Origin: Thermoplasmata archaeon M9B2D | GTDB taxonomy: Archaea; Thermoplasmatota; E2; DHVEG-1 | DNA: 5,034 nucleotides | Direction: 5' to 3' | NCBI GenBank assembly: GCA_002900555.1 | Contig: MUGD01000150.1 | Span: 1-5,034, forward strand | Shown: one piece after another, positions 1 through 5,034 of the stretch | Position numbering within the stretch: position 1 is the first letter of the stretch | How the letters are laid out: every line of letters starts with the position of its first letter | Made by a program: the position numbers and the translations under genes | Notes under the pieces: generated by a model | Told to the model about the DNA's origin: nothing | Database searches by the model: none | The model's input: the letters and a program-made list of their open reading frames with translations, nothing else

Positions 1-670
1 TATCAGGGTCTATAATAATTCTAACCGGGTCTTTTTTGCCCCGGATACGGGTAGTGAATCGCGGATTGTCAGCTTGTACCGTGCCAATGGCGCTCAGGAG
101 CGCATCAACCCGACCACGGTACCTGTGGACAAGATCTCTGGATTTCTCAGAAGTAATCCATTTCGACTCTCCCTCTGGAGTTGCTATTTTTCCATCGAGG
201 GTCATGGCAGTTTTCAAGATAACAAAGGGGACCCTTGTCCGGATGAATTTAATATAGAATTCGTTCAACCTGCGTGCAGGTTCTTCAAGTACACCTACAT
301 TTGTGGTGATTCCCGCTTCCTGCAAAATTTTGATACCCTTTCCTGATACTTTTGGATTAGGATCTATCATGGCAACAACAACGCGCTTTATCTTTGAAGA
401 AATGATTGCGCTCGTACAAGGCGGCGTTCGTTTATCCGTATGACAGCAGGGTTCAAGAGTAACATAAAGCGTTGAACCCTCAAGACTCTTGGTTGCCTTT
501 TGTATCGCCTCTGCCTCGGCATGGGGAAGCCCTGCTTTTTTGTGATATCCCTCAGCAATAATCGTGTCATCTTTTACAATTATTGCGCCAACCAGTGGAT
601 TAGGGCTGGTATGGCCTTCGGCTTTTCTGGCCAGACGGAGGGCTCTCTTCATAAAAAAAACGTCATCCAT
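1..670 (-). CDS. ribD: RibD, bifunctional riboflavin deaminase/reductase (C-terminal part beyond window)
   Basis: RibD carries out two consecutive cytosolic steps of riboflavin synthesis: zinc-dependent deamination of the pyrimidine product of GTP cyclohydrolase II, then NADPH-dependent reduction of its ribose. The first 223 codons are visible and open to the left edge. Residues 1-145 are the cytidine-deaminase-like domain: SPNPLVGA at 22-29, HAE at 50-52 (zinc ligand H50, catalytic E52), and a PCC..PPC motif giving zinc ligands C75 and C85. Residues 148-223 begin the reductase domain (KTAMTLDGKIA at 153-163, KWIT at 170-173, IGTV.AD.P at 195-203). The start at 670 is supported by an in-frame TGA four codons upstream and by the N-terminus MDDVFFMKRAL, which resembles other RibD proteins (E. 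coli begins MQDEYYMARAL). No good Shine-Dalgarno is visible. One oddity is that C75 and C85 are one residue further apart than in the common PCxHxGRTPPC form. Full RibD is about 360-370 residues, so roughly 60 percent is shown. Confidence 0.96.
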   Translation of the reverse strand, partial: MDDVFFMKRALRLARKAEGHTSPNPLVGAIIVKDDTIIAEGYHKKAGLPHAEAEAIQKATKSLEGSTLYVTLEPCCHTDKRTPPCTSAIISSKIKRVVVAMIDPNPKVSGKGIKILQEAGITTNVGVLEEPARRLNEFYIKFIRTRVPFVILKTAMTLDGKIATPEGESKWITSEKSRDLVHRYRGRVDALLSAIGTVQADNPRFTTRIRGKKDPVRIIIDPD

Positions 671-760
671 AGTGATACATCATAACATAATAAACAAAAA
701 AAGTCTTTAATTATGAAGGGTTAGATATCATTATTCTTTTTTTTATGATACAATCAACTG
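671..760. promoter_or_regulatory. AT-rich divergent intergenic region, probable promoters for ribD and the nucleotidyltransferase gene
   Basis: This 90-base gap lies between the divergent starts of ribD and the gene at 761, so promoters for both are expected here. On the plus strand TATGAT (744-749) and the overlapping TACAAT (749-754) each match five of six bases of a sigma-70 -10 box. Use of either would put transcription start within a few bases of the ATG, giving an almost leaderless message. On the minus strand TATGAT (679-684) lies just before the ribD ATG. No convincing -35 box is found at proper spacing for any of these. No FMN-riboswitch-like conserved stretch is visible, and the gap is too short to hold one plus a promoter. 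This is inference from short motifs only. Confidence 0.35.
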
Positions 761-1939
761 ATGATTCGAAGAAAAATTGAGAAAATAAAGCATGATCTAT
801 ATACTCGGAGAATATTCAACATCTTCAAAACAGTGTTTCTTGTAGGAGGGTATATCCGGGATACACTTCTGAGCAAGGTGGCAGTTGACAGGGATTATGC
901 TGTTAACAATGATCCGTTAAGGGTTGCGCAGAAGGTACAAAAAATCTTTCCAGGCAAGATCATTCAGTTCAGGGACAATCTCACTGTTCGCATCGCTCTA
1001 AAGAATGGCGGCAATCTGGATTTCACACGATTGCACGGTTCAATTGAACAAGATCTCGTTAAGCGTGATTTTACGATAAATGCAATGGCTTACCATCACA
1101 CTAAAGGACTGATTGATCCCTGGGGAGGGAAACAGGATCTGCGTAAAAGATGCATTCGTGCCACACGACCTGAGAATTTGATCAATGATCCAATACGGAT
1201 GCTGAGGGCTTTTCGATTTAAAAGTGAACTTGGATGGGAAATCGAGGCAGAAACTATGCAAGTAATTCGCCATAATTGGGGTTTAATTTCTCAGACATCT
1301 CTTGAAAGGATAACTTTTGAATTTGTCCAGCTTATGAATGGCAAAGCATTCATTGAAGCGTTGCGCGACGCACAAAGATCAGGATTATTGAAAAACATTT
1401 TATCTTGCAATAACAATAGGTTAAGTATAAATATCAATAATATAGTTCAAATAAATGATTTTATCAATGCATCACATTATAAGAAAATGCTCAATGAAGA
1501 AGTTTCTCAGGCGCTGAGCAAAAAAAGTATGATATTGTTAACGGCGCTTCTTAATAATATAAATATATCAAGTACTTTATTATTAATTAATAATAAATGC
1601 ATTGATTTTATTGAATTTAGTAAAAAATATTTAGGGTATAGAAGAAAGGGAGTGCTCGCCAAACGGGAGTTCCAGCTCTTCGAATCAATGAAAGATCATC
1701 TCATTGAGTTGGGTATATATTCAATGGACGGAAATTTATTAAAGAAAATTGATCGATATTTGAAGGTAAGGAGAAAACCATTGCTTGATGGTCATGAAGT
1801 TGCCAATATAACTGGGTTCTCTGGCAAACAACTGGGGAGAACCATAAAAATTCTTAGAATGAAAAGATATGCTGGGGATATTAGAAATAAGAGGGAAGCA
1901 ACGTCTTTCATAAAGTCGCTTGCCAAGGAATCACAATAG
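761..1939 (+). CDS. Class II tRNA nucleotidyltransferase / poly(A) polymerase family protein, possibly CC-adding
   Basis: This 392-residue protein belongs to the family that adds CCA, CC, A or poly(A) to RNA 3' ends without a nucleic-acid template. Visible motifs, in order: GGYIRD at 29-34; the metal-binding DRD at 43-45; LDFTR at 86-90; KRDFTINA at 101-108; DPWGG at 119-123; the amino-acid-template motif as NDPIR at 142-146, followed by MLRAFRF; and SLERITFEF at 180-188. A C-terminal LLDGHEV..ITG..GK segment (about 341-357) matches the tail of many bacterial CCA enzymes. Only about three residues (91-93) lie between LDFTR and SIEQDL, so the flexible loop of CCA-adding enzymes is essentially missing, as in known CC-adding enzymes. 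The usual Glu of EDxxR is Asn142, but D143 and R146 remain. No HD phosphohydrolase motif is present. The middle (about 210-290) is Asn/Ile-rich and encoded by very AT-rich DNA. No Shine-Dalgarno is visible before the ATG. CCA, CC, A or poly(A) specificity cannot be settled from sequence, so I give no symbol. Confidence 0.9.
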   Translation: MIRRKIEKIKHDLYTRRIFNIFKTVFLVGGYIRDTLLSKVAVDRDYAVNNDPLRVAQKVQKIFPGKIIQFRDNLTVRIALKNGGNLDFTRLHGSIEQDLVKRDFTINAMAYHHTKGLIDPWGGKQDLRKRCIRATRPENLINDPIRMLRAFRFKSELGWEIEAETMQVIRHNWGLISQTSLERITFEFVQLMNGKAFIEALRDAQRSGLLKNILSCNNNRLSININNIVQINDFINASHYKKMLNEEVSQALSKKSMILLTALLNNINISSTLLLINNKCIDFIEFSKKYLGYRRKGVLAKREFQLFESMKDHLIELGIYSMDGNLLKKIDRYLKVRRKPLLDGHEVANITGFSGKQLGRTIKILRMKRYAGDIRNKREATSFIKSLAKESQ

Positions 1940-1992
1940 TTATTTTACATAATATATATTATCGGACATGAATAATAAACTATGAACAGCAT

Positions 1993-2022
1993 ATGTTAAG
2001 AACATGTTAAGAACGATGTTAA
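1993..2022. repeat. Short tandem repeat, ATGTTAAGAAC x2 plus a partial third copy
   Basis: ATGTTAAGAAC occurs at 1993-2003 and again immediately at 2004-2014. A truncated ATGTTAA follows at 2016-2022 after one extra base. Each full unit contains a GTT-AAG-AAC dyad, and the first extends to TGTTaagAACA (1994-2004), with AACATGTT (2001-2008) forming a palindrome at the junction. The role is unknown. The array sits in non-coding DNA just past the nucleotidyltransferase gene and could be simple slippage or a protein-binding array. Confidence 0.7.
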
Positions 2023-2060
2023 TATTTTTCCCGATCCTTGAAACCTAGCCATCTCTGCAC

Positions 2061-2083
2061 TTTTGTACATATTTTGTGCACAA
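2061..2083. repeat. Paired 9-base direct repeat with embedded palindromes
   Basis: TTTTGTACA (2061-2069) and TTTTGTGCA (2072-2080) differ at one base and start 11 bases apart. Each contains a small palindrome: TGTACA at 2064-2069 and TTGTGCACAA at 2074-2083. They lie 25-47 bases beyond the mtaB stop. No T-run follows in the direction of mtaB transcription, so a terminator role is not supported. This is a pattern observation only. Confidence 0.45.
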
Positions 2084-2107
2084 CATAATTTATTATAAAT
2101 CAATAGA

Positions 2108-3349
2108 TTAATGCAATTTTATAGGATTCGTATATAGTAAACCCTTTGATGCTTTCTCAATCCTTGAAAATACAAGACTCCCCTTCTTCAACGATGTTGA
2201 TTTTACAACGGCCTTTAGATAATTTCCGGTTGTAGCACTGTAAGTCGAGACAGCATTTTGTTTTTCAATGATCATATCCAGTGTATGGCCTACGAATTGT
2301 TTTGCATATGATGCCTTTTTAATGTCTGAGATCTCATTTAACTGGCTTACACGCTCATCTTTTTCTATTGATGGCACTTGCTCCTTATAAATACTTGCGG
2401 GTGTGCCTTTTCTCTTCGAATAAGGAAATACGTGCAGATACGTAAAGGGGGATTTTTGAATGAAATCAAGAGTAATCCTATAAGCATCATTATCTTCCCC
2501 GGGGAAACCGACTATGACATCCGTTCCAAGAGCGATCAAAGGATGTTTCCGAATTATCTTATCTATCTTTTGATTAAATTCATGTTGAGTATATCCTCGT
2601 CCCATTCTCCGAAGGATCTGGTCATTCCCAGATTGAAGAGGTATATGAAGGTGATCGCAGAGTCTTTGGTCCGACAGAAGATCTATCGTTCTTTCGGATA
2701 TCTCACCCACCTCAAGTGAGCTAAGGCGTATTCTGGGAATTGATGTACTCTTTAAAATCTCGGCAACGAGAGAATCCAACGAAATCTCACGATCAAGATC
2801 ATTTCCGTAAAAACCTATATGGATACCAGTTAGTACGATCTCATTGATCCCGCTTGAATGTGCAAGCTTTATCTCTTCAACGATTGTTTCAACGGGAATA
2901 CTGACAGAACGGCCCCGAGCCATTTGGATCGCGCAATAGGTACATCTTTTATTACATCCATCCTGAATCTTTACAAAGTGCCTGCTTTTCCCATGCCCGA
3001 TAAAAGGAACCTGTACACGGTTCTTTTGAAATATCTTATTGATAATATCTGATTTATTACTATTGGGTACCACAGTCACGTCACTGGAAATAGCATGGAT
3101 TTCATGTCCATTGAGTTCGGAATAGCATCCAGTAACAACGACTCTTCCTCCTGTTTTTAACGCTCTTCTGATGTACTGACGGGATTGATAATCGCTCTTA
3201 GATGTTACCGTGCATGTATTTACAATACAAATGTCTGGCTTTTCCTTGAGTGAAACGATTTCATGACCCGTGGAGAGAAGATCGGACTCTATCCTGTTCG
3301 ATTCAGACTGGTTAACTTTGCAGCCAAGAGTCAGTAACGTAACTTTCAT
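2108..3349 (-). CDS. mtaB: MtaB, tRNA threonylcarbamoyladenosine (t6A37) methylthiotransferase
   Basis: This 413-residue radical-SAM methylthiotransferase converts t6A to ms2t6A at position 37 of ANN-decoding tRNAs, using two 4Fe-4S clusters in the cytosol. The N-terminal UPF0004 domain has cluster cysteines C10 (in TLGCKVNQ), C46 (NTCTVT) and C75 (VTGCY). The radical-SAM domain carries C132-x3-C136-x2-C139, followed by ARGRSVS. HIPLQSG and GTDVIVGFPGE typify the family. A short TRAM-like RNA-binding tail spans about 352-413. LGCKVNQ, with Lys where MiaB has Gln (CQMN), and the SRQYIRRA segment (56-63) point to MtaB rather than MiaB or RimO. Length is normal. The ATG overlaps the miaB stop as ATGA (3346-3349), and no strong Shine-Dalgarno precedes it, so translation is probably coupled to miaB. 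The mtaB/miaB split rests on these motifs. Confidence 0.93.
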   Translation of the reverse strand: MKVTLLTLGCKVNQSESNRIESDLLSTGHEIVSLKEKPDICIVNTCTVTSKSDYQSRQYIRRALKTGGRVVVTGCYSELNGHEIHAISSDVTVVPNSNKSDIINKIFQKNRVQVPFIGHGKSRHFVKIQDGCNKRCTYCAIQMARGRSVSIPVETIVEEIKLAHSSGINEIVLTGIHIGFYGNDLDREISLDSLVAEILKSTSIPRIRLSSLEVGEISERTIDLLSDQRLCDHLHIPLQSGNDQILRRMGRGYTQHEFNQKIDKIIRKHPLIALGTDVIVGFPGEDNDAYRITLDFIQKSPFTYLHVFPYSKRKGTPASIYKEQVPSIEKDERVSQLNEISDIKKASYAKQFVGHTLDMIIEKQNAVSTYSATTGNYLKAVVKSTSLKKGSLVFSRIEKASKGLLYTNPIKLH

Positions 3350-4632
3350 GTAATAATTTCTGCTTCAAGAGAATGCTTGTAGGTGTTCACGATCTTCGCG
3401 GTGATCAGCATGCCGGGCGTGAGACCCTCAGTATCTCTAAAATTAACAATCTTGTTCATCCTTGTTCGTCCTGCAAGATAGCCGGTCTGCATATCGATAT
3501 CGGTCAATACCTCCAGAACAGACCCCATAAGTGCCCTATTCCTTTCATCCGTGATGCGGTCTTGCACGCCCAGAATCTCGTTGAGCCAGTCGGTCTTTAT
3601 CTTTTCATCCAGATGTCCATCCATTTCAGTGGCCTTCGTCATAGGTCTAGGAGAATACTTGAATGCGAATATACCGTCGTATTTGATCTCTTTCAACGCT
3701 TTCACAGTATCTTTGTGTTCCAGTTCTGTTTCCGTGGGAAACCCCGCTATGATATCTGTTGTTATAGCAATATCAGGGACAACACTACGAAGCCTTTCAA
3801 CTTTTTCTTTATATTCTGAATAGTTATATCCTCTGTTCATGAGACCTAGCACCCTGTTCGAACCGGACTGGAGGGGGAGATGCATGTGTTCACACAGTTT
3901 TTCCAAATCACCGAAAGCCCTGATCAATTCATCAGAGAGGTCTCTTGGATGAGATGTCATGAAGCGAATTCTCTCTATCCCACTAATCTTATTTAGTTTT
4001 TTTAACAAGCCCACAAAATTCGTGTCCGCTGAATAGGAATTAACATTCTGTCCAAGGAGGCAGATCTCTTTAAAGCCTTCATCAACAAGTCGGGTTACCT
4101 CATTTATAATACGGTCTGACGATCTGCTCTGCTCACGTCCCCTGGTATACGGCACGACACAATAAGAGCAAAAGTTGTCACAACCGTACATGATATTGAC
4201 CCACGCGCGAACCCTACTATCCCGGACAACAGCGCTTTCTTCTTCTATGATAAAGGGATTGTCATACGTGTGGGTTGAACGTTTATCCATTTGAGTAACG
4301 GTCCTTATCTTCATTATATTCTGCGGACCGATCACATGGTCGACAAAGGGAGCCTTTGAAAATATCTTTTTATCTTCCTGTTGAGCAATACAACCAGCAA
4401 CGACTATCTTCACATCCGGTCGTTTTTTCTTTATGTTCTGAAATCTTCCCAGGTAGCTGAAGAATTTCTGTTCGGCCTTGTGTCGTATACTGCAGGTGTT
4501 GAAAATGAGGATGTCAGCGTCATCAGGTCTCTCAGTAATAGCATAATCCGCACCGGTAAGAATACCCGCCATCTTCTCAGAATCGTGAACGTTCATCTGA
4601 CATCCAAATGTTTTAATGTAAAACTTCTTCAT
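3346..4632 (-). CDS. miaB: MiaB, tRNA-2-methylthio-N6-dimethylallyladenosine (ms2i6A37) synthase
   Basis: This 428-residue radical-SAM methylthiotransferase adds the methylthio group to i6A37 of UNN-decoding tRNAs after MiaA prenylation. It acts in the cytosol with two 4Fe-4S clusters. The N-terminal UPF0004 domain shows TFGCQMN (8-14, cluster C11), NTCSIR (C47) and AGCIAQ (C81). The radical-SAM cluster is C151-x3-C155-x2-C158 within YGCDNFCSYCVVPYTRGRE, followed by LLGQNVNSY and HLPLQSGS. TDIIAGFPTET and FKYSPRPMTKA are typical MiaB signatures. The TRAM domain occupies about 365-428 with GRTRMNKIVNF. All cluster cysteines are present and the length is slightly short but normal. The start at 4632 puts the conserved first strand (KKFYIKTFGC) at the N-terminus. 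The Shine-Dalgarno is weak. The gene is followed by mtaB with a 4-base overlap and preceded by a same-strand gene 74 bases away. miaA is not in the window. Confidence 0.96.
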   Translation of the reverse strand: MKKFYIKTFGCQMNVHDSEKMAGILTGADYAITERPDDADILIFNTCSIRHKAEQKFFSYLGRFQNIKKKRPDVKIVVAGCIAQQEDKKIFSKAPFVDHVIGPQNIMKIRTVTQMDKRSTHTYDNPFIIEEESAVVRDSRVRAWVNIMYGCDNFCSYCVVPYTRGREQSRSSDRIINEVTRLVDEGFKEICLLGQNVNSYSADTNFVGLLKKLNKISGIERIRFMTSHPRDLSDELIRAFGDLEKLCEHMHLPLQSGSNRVLGLMNRGYNYSEYKEKVERLRSVVPDIAITTDIIAGFPTETELEHKDTVKALKEIKYDGIFAFKYSPRPMTKATEMDGHLDEKIKTDWLNEILGVQDRITDERNRALMGSVLEVLTDIDMQTGYLAGRTRMNKIVNFRDTEGLTPGMLITAKIVNTYKHSLEAEIIT

Positions 4633-4640
4633 AAGGTATT

Positions 4641-4670
4641 ATTATCTCAAAAAAACAGCTGATTAGACAA
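4641..4670 (-). promoter_or_regulatory. Candidate sigma-70-like promoter for miaB-mtaB
   Basis: Read on the minus strand, TTGTCT (4665-4670, four of six matches to the -35 consensus) is separated by 18 bases from GATAAT (4641-4646, five of six matches to the -10 consensus). Transcription would start only a few bases before the miaB ATG at 4632, giving a very short leader, which agrees with the lack of a clear Shine-Dalgarno. The alternative is read-through from the upstream ferritin-like gene, since no terminator hairpin is visible in the 74-base gap. Confidence 0.3.
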
Positions 4671-4706
4671 TGTCATATCTTTTAATGTAGGATCCGGACT
4701 TACGAA

Positions 4707-5034
4707 TTATCCTGTCACCAGCGTTTCAAGTAGCTCTGAAAGACGACTTAAATGCTGTTTTTCCTCCTCTGCTAGATGAAGGAACACCTCCCTTGACGAC
4801 TCCTCTTCCACCGACCTCCCAACCATTATATAGAGATCATAAGCATTCACCTCTAGGGCCATAAGGAGTTCAACGGCGTCTCTCGTCTCTTTGTCTTCAA
4901 GCCATGAAACCGCTTCATCTATTTTCATTCCCCCTTCCATTATCCCATCTTCTGGTTTCGCATCAAGTATGGCCCAGGGGAATTCAGCGCCCTTCTCTTT
5001 TCCTGTCATTTTCTTTAAAAGGAGTTCAAGTGAT
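4707..5034 (-). CDS. Ferritin-like (rubrerythrin-type) domain protein, probable C-terminal part of a longer, possibly rhodanese-fused, protein
   Basis: The reading frame ends at 4707 and is open to the right edge, with no stop between the first ATG (5009) and the window end. It could start at 5009 (100 residues) or continue beyond 5034. Counting from the 5009 ATG, residues 44-98 form two helices with ferritin-like features: AVELLMALEVNAYDLY (E53 as candidate metal ligand), then VFLHLAEEEKQHL with an ExxH pair (E83, H86). This is the E...ExxH half-motif of rubrerythrin-like diiron proteins. The preceding PWAILDAKPEDGIMEGG resembles the linker between a rhodanese domain and a C-terminal ferritin-like domain in anaerobic bacteria, and no good Shine-Dalgarno precedes 5009, so I favour an N-terminally truncated view. 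The fusion is inference; the rhodanese domain itself is not visible. Possible roles include iron or sulfur handling or peroxide defence. The gene is on the same strand as miaB. Confidence 0.65.
   Translation of the reverse strand, partial: SLELLLKKMTGKEKGAEFPWAILDAKPEDGIMEGGMKIDEAVSWLEDKETRDAVELLMALEVNAYDLYIMVGRSVEEESSREVFLHLAEEEKQHLSRLSELLETLVTG

Larger units (their letters stand above)
1940..2107. other. AT-rich intergenic region between convergent genes
   Basis: This gap separates the 3' ends of two convergent genes, so transcription from both sides should end here. I see no GC-rich stem followed by a T-run on either strand. The strongest local symmetry is an all-AT perfect 14-base palindrome at 1949-1962 (ATAATATATATTAT), too weak in GC to be a classical intrinsic terminator. 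Two sets of short direct repeats with an 11-base period are listed separately. No small ORF with family-like features and no tRNA or rRNA gene is apparent. Confidence 0.6.

Noticed and set aside
36..346. Overlapping plus-strand ORFs of 73 and 90 codons
   Set aside because: They lie opposite the ribD reading frame, which carries clear family motifs; their translations show no family-like pattern.
653..660. Eight-A run near the ribD start as a frameshift site
   Set aside because: The frame reads correctly through it (MDDVFFMKRAL) and matches RibD N-termini, so no frameshift is needed.
671..760. FMN riboswitch upstream of ribD
   Set aside because: The gap is short and very AT-rich and lacks the conserved GC-containing helices of that riboswitch.
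2378..2719. 113-codon plus-strand ORF
   Set aside because: It is antisense to the conserved mtaB coding region and has no recognisable features.
3373..3823. Plus-strand ORFs of 148 and 90 codons
   Set aside because: They are antisense shadows of miaB, whose TRAM and radical-SAM motifs occupy this stretch.
4381..4662. 93-codon plus-strand ORF
   Set aside because: It mostly overlaps the miaB N-terminal cluster domain on the other strand and has no independent support.
4685..4703. GTAGGATCCGGACTTAC as a terminator after the ferritin-like gene
   Set aside because: The partial symmetry leaves no usable loop, contains mismatches and is not followed by a T-run.

Overview
The window looks like ordinary chromosomal DNA from a bacterium with moderate-to-low GC content. 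It carries compact housekeeping genes on both strands and no trace of phage, transposon, CRISPR or defence genes. The gene content fits an anaerobic Gram-negative lineage such as Desulfobacterota or Nitrospirota: a possible CC-adding-type tRNA nucleotidyltransferase, tandem MiaB and MtaB methylthiotransferases, and a ferritin-like protein of the kind often fused to rhodanese. That placement is an inference from gene style and is weak.

Layout. Positions 1-670 (minus strand) hold the first 223 codons of ribD, the bifunctional riboflavin-pathway deaminase/reductase, which runs off the left edge. A 90-base AT-rich gap (671-760) separates it from a divergent plus-strand gene at 761-1939, a class II tRNA nucleotidyltransferase/poly(A) polymerase family protein. 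A 168-base AT-rich gap between convergent genes (1940-2107) contains short tandem repeats and palindromes but no convincing GC-rich terminator. Two methylthiotransferase paralogues follow on the minus strand: miaB (3346-4632) and, downstream of it and overlapping by 4 bases, mtaB (2108-3349). At the right edge (4707-5034, minus strand) is the C-terminal part of a ferritin-like protein whose reading frame is still open at the window end.

How the genes relate. Three of the five genes act on tRNA: one at the 3' end (CC, CCA or A addition) and two at adenosine 37 beside the anticodon (MiaB forms ms2i6A, MtaB forms ms2t6A). The miaB-mtaB pair is almost certainly one transcription unit with coupled translation. 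The nucleotidyltransferase is convergent to it and not co-transcribed. ribD and the ferritin-like gene have no evident functional link to the tRNA genes beyond general metabolism and iron handling.

The most interesting signal is in the nucleotidyltransferase. The stretch between the nucleotidyltransferase beta-strand carboxylate and the RRDFTINA-like motif is reduced to about three residues, which removes the flexible loop that full CCA-adding enzymes use to switch to A addition. That is the known hallmark of CC-adding enzymes and predicts a separate A-adding enzyme elsewhere in the genome. I found no evidence of a previously undescribed system.
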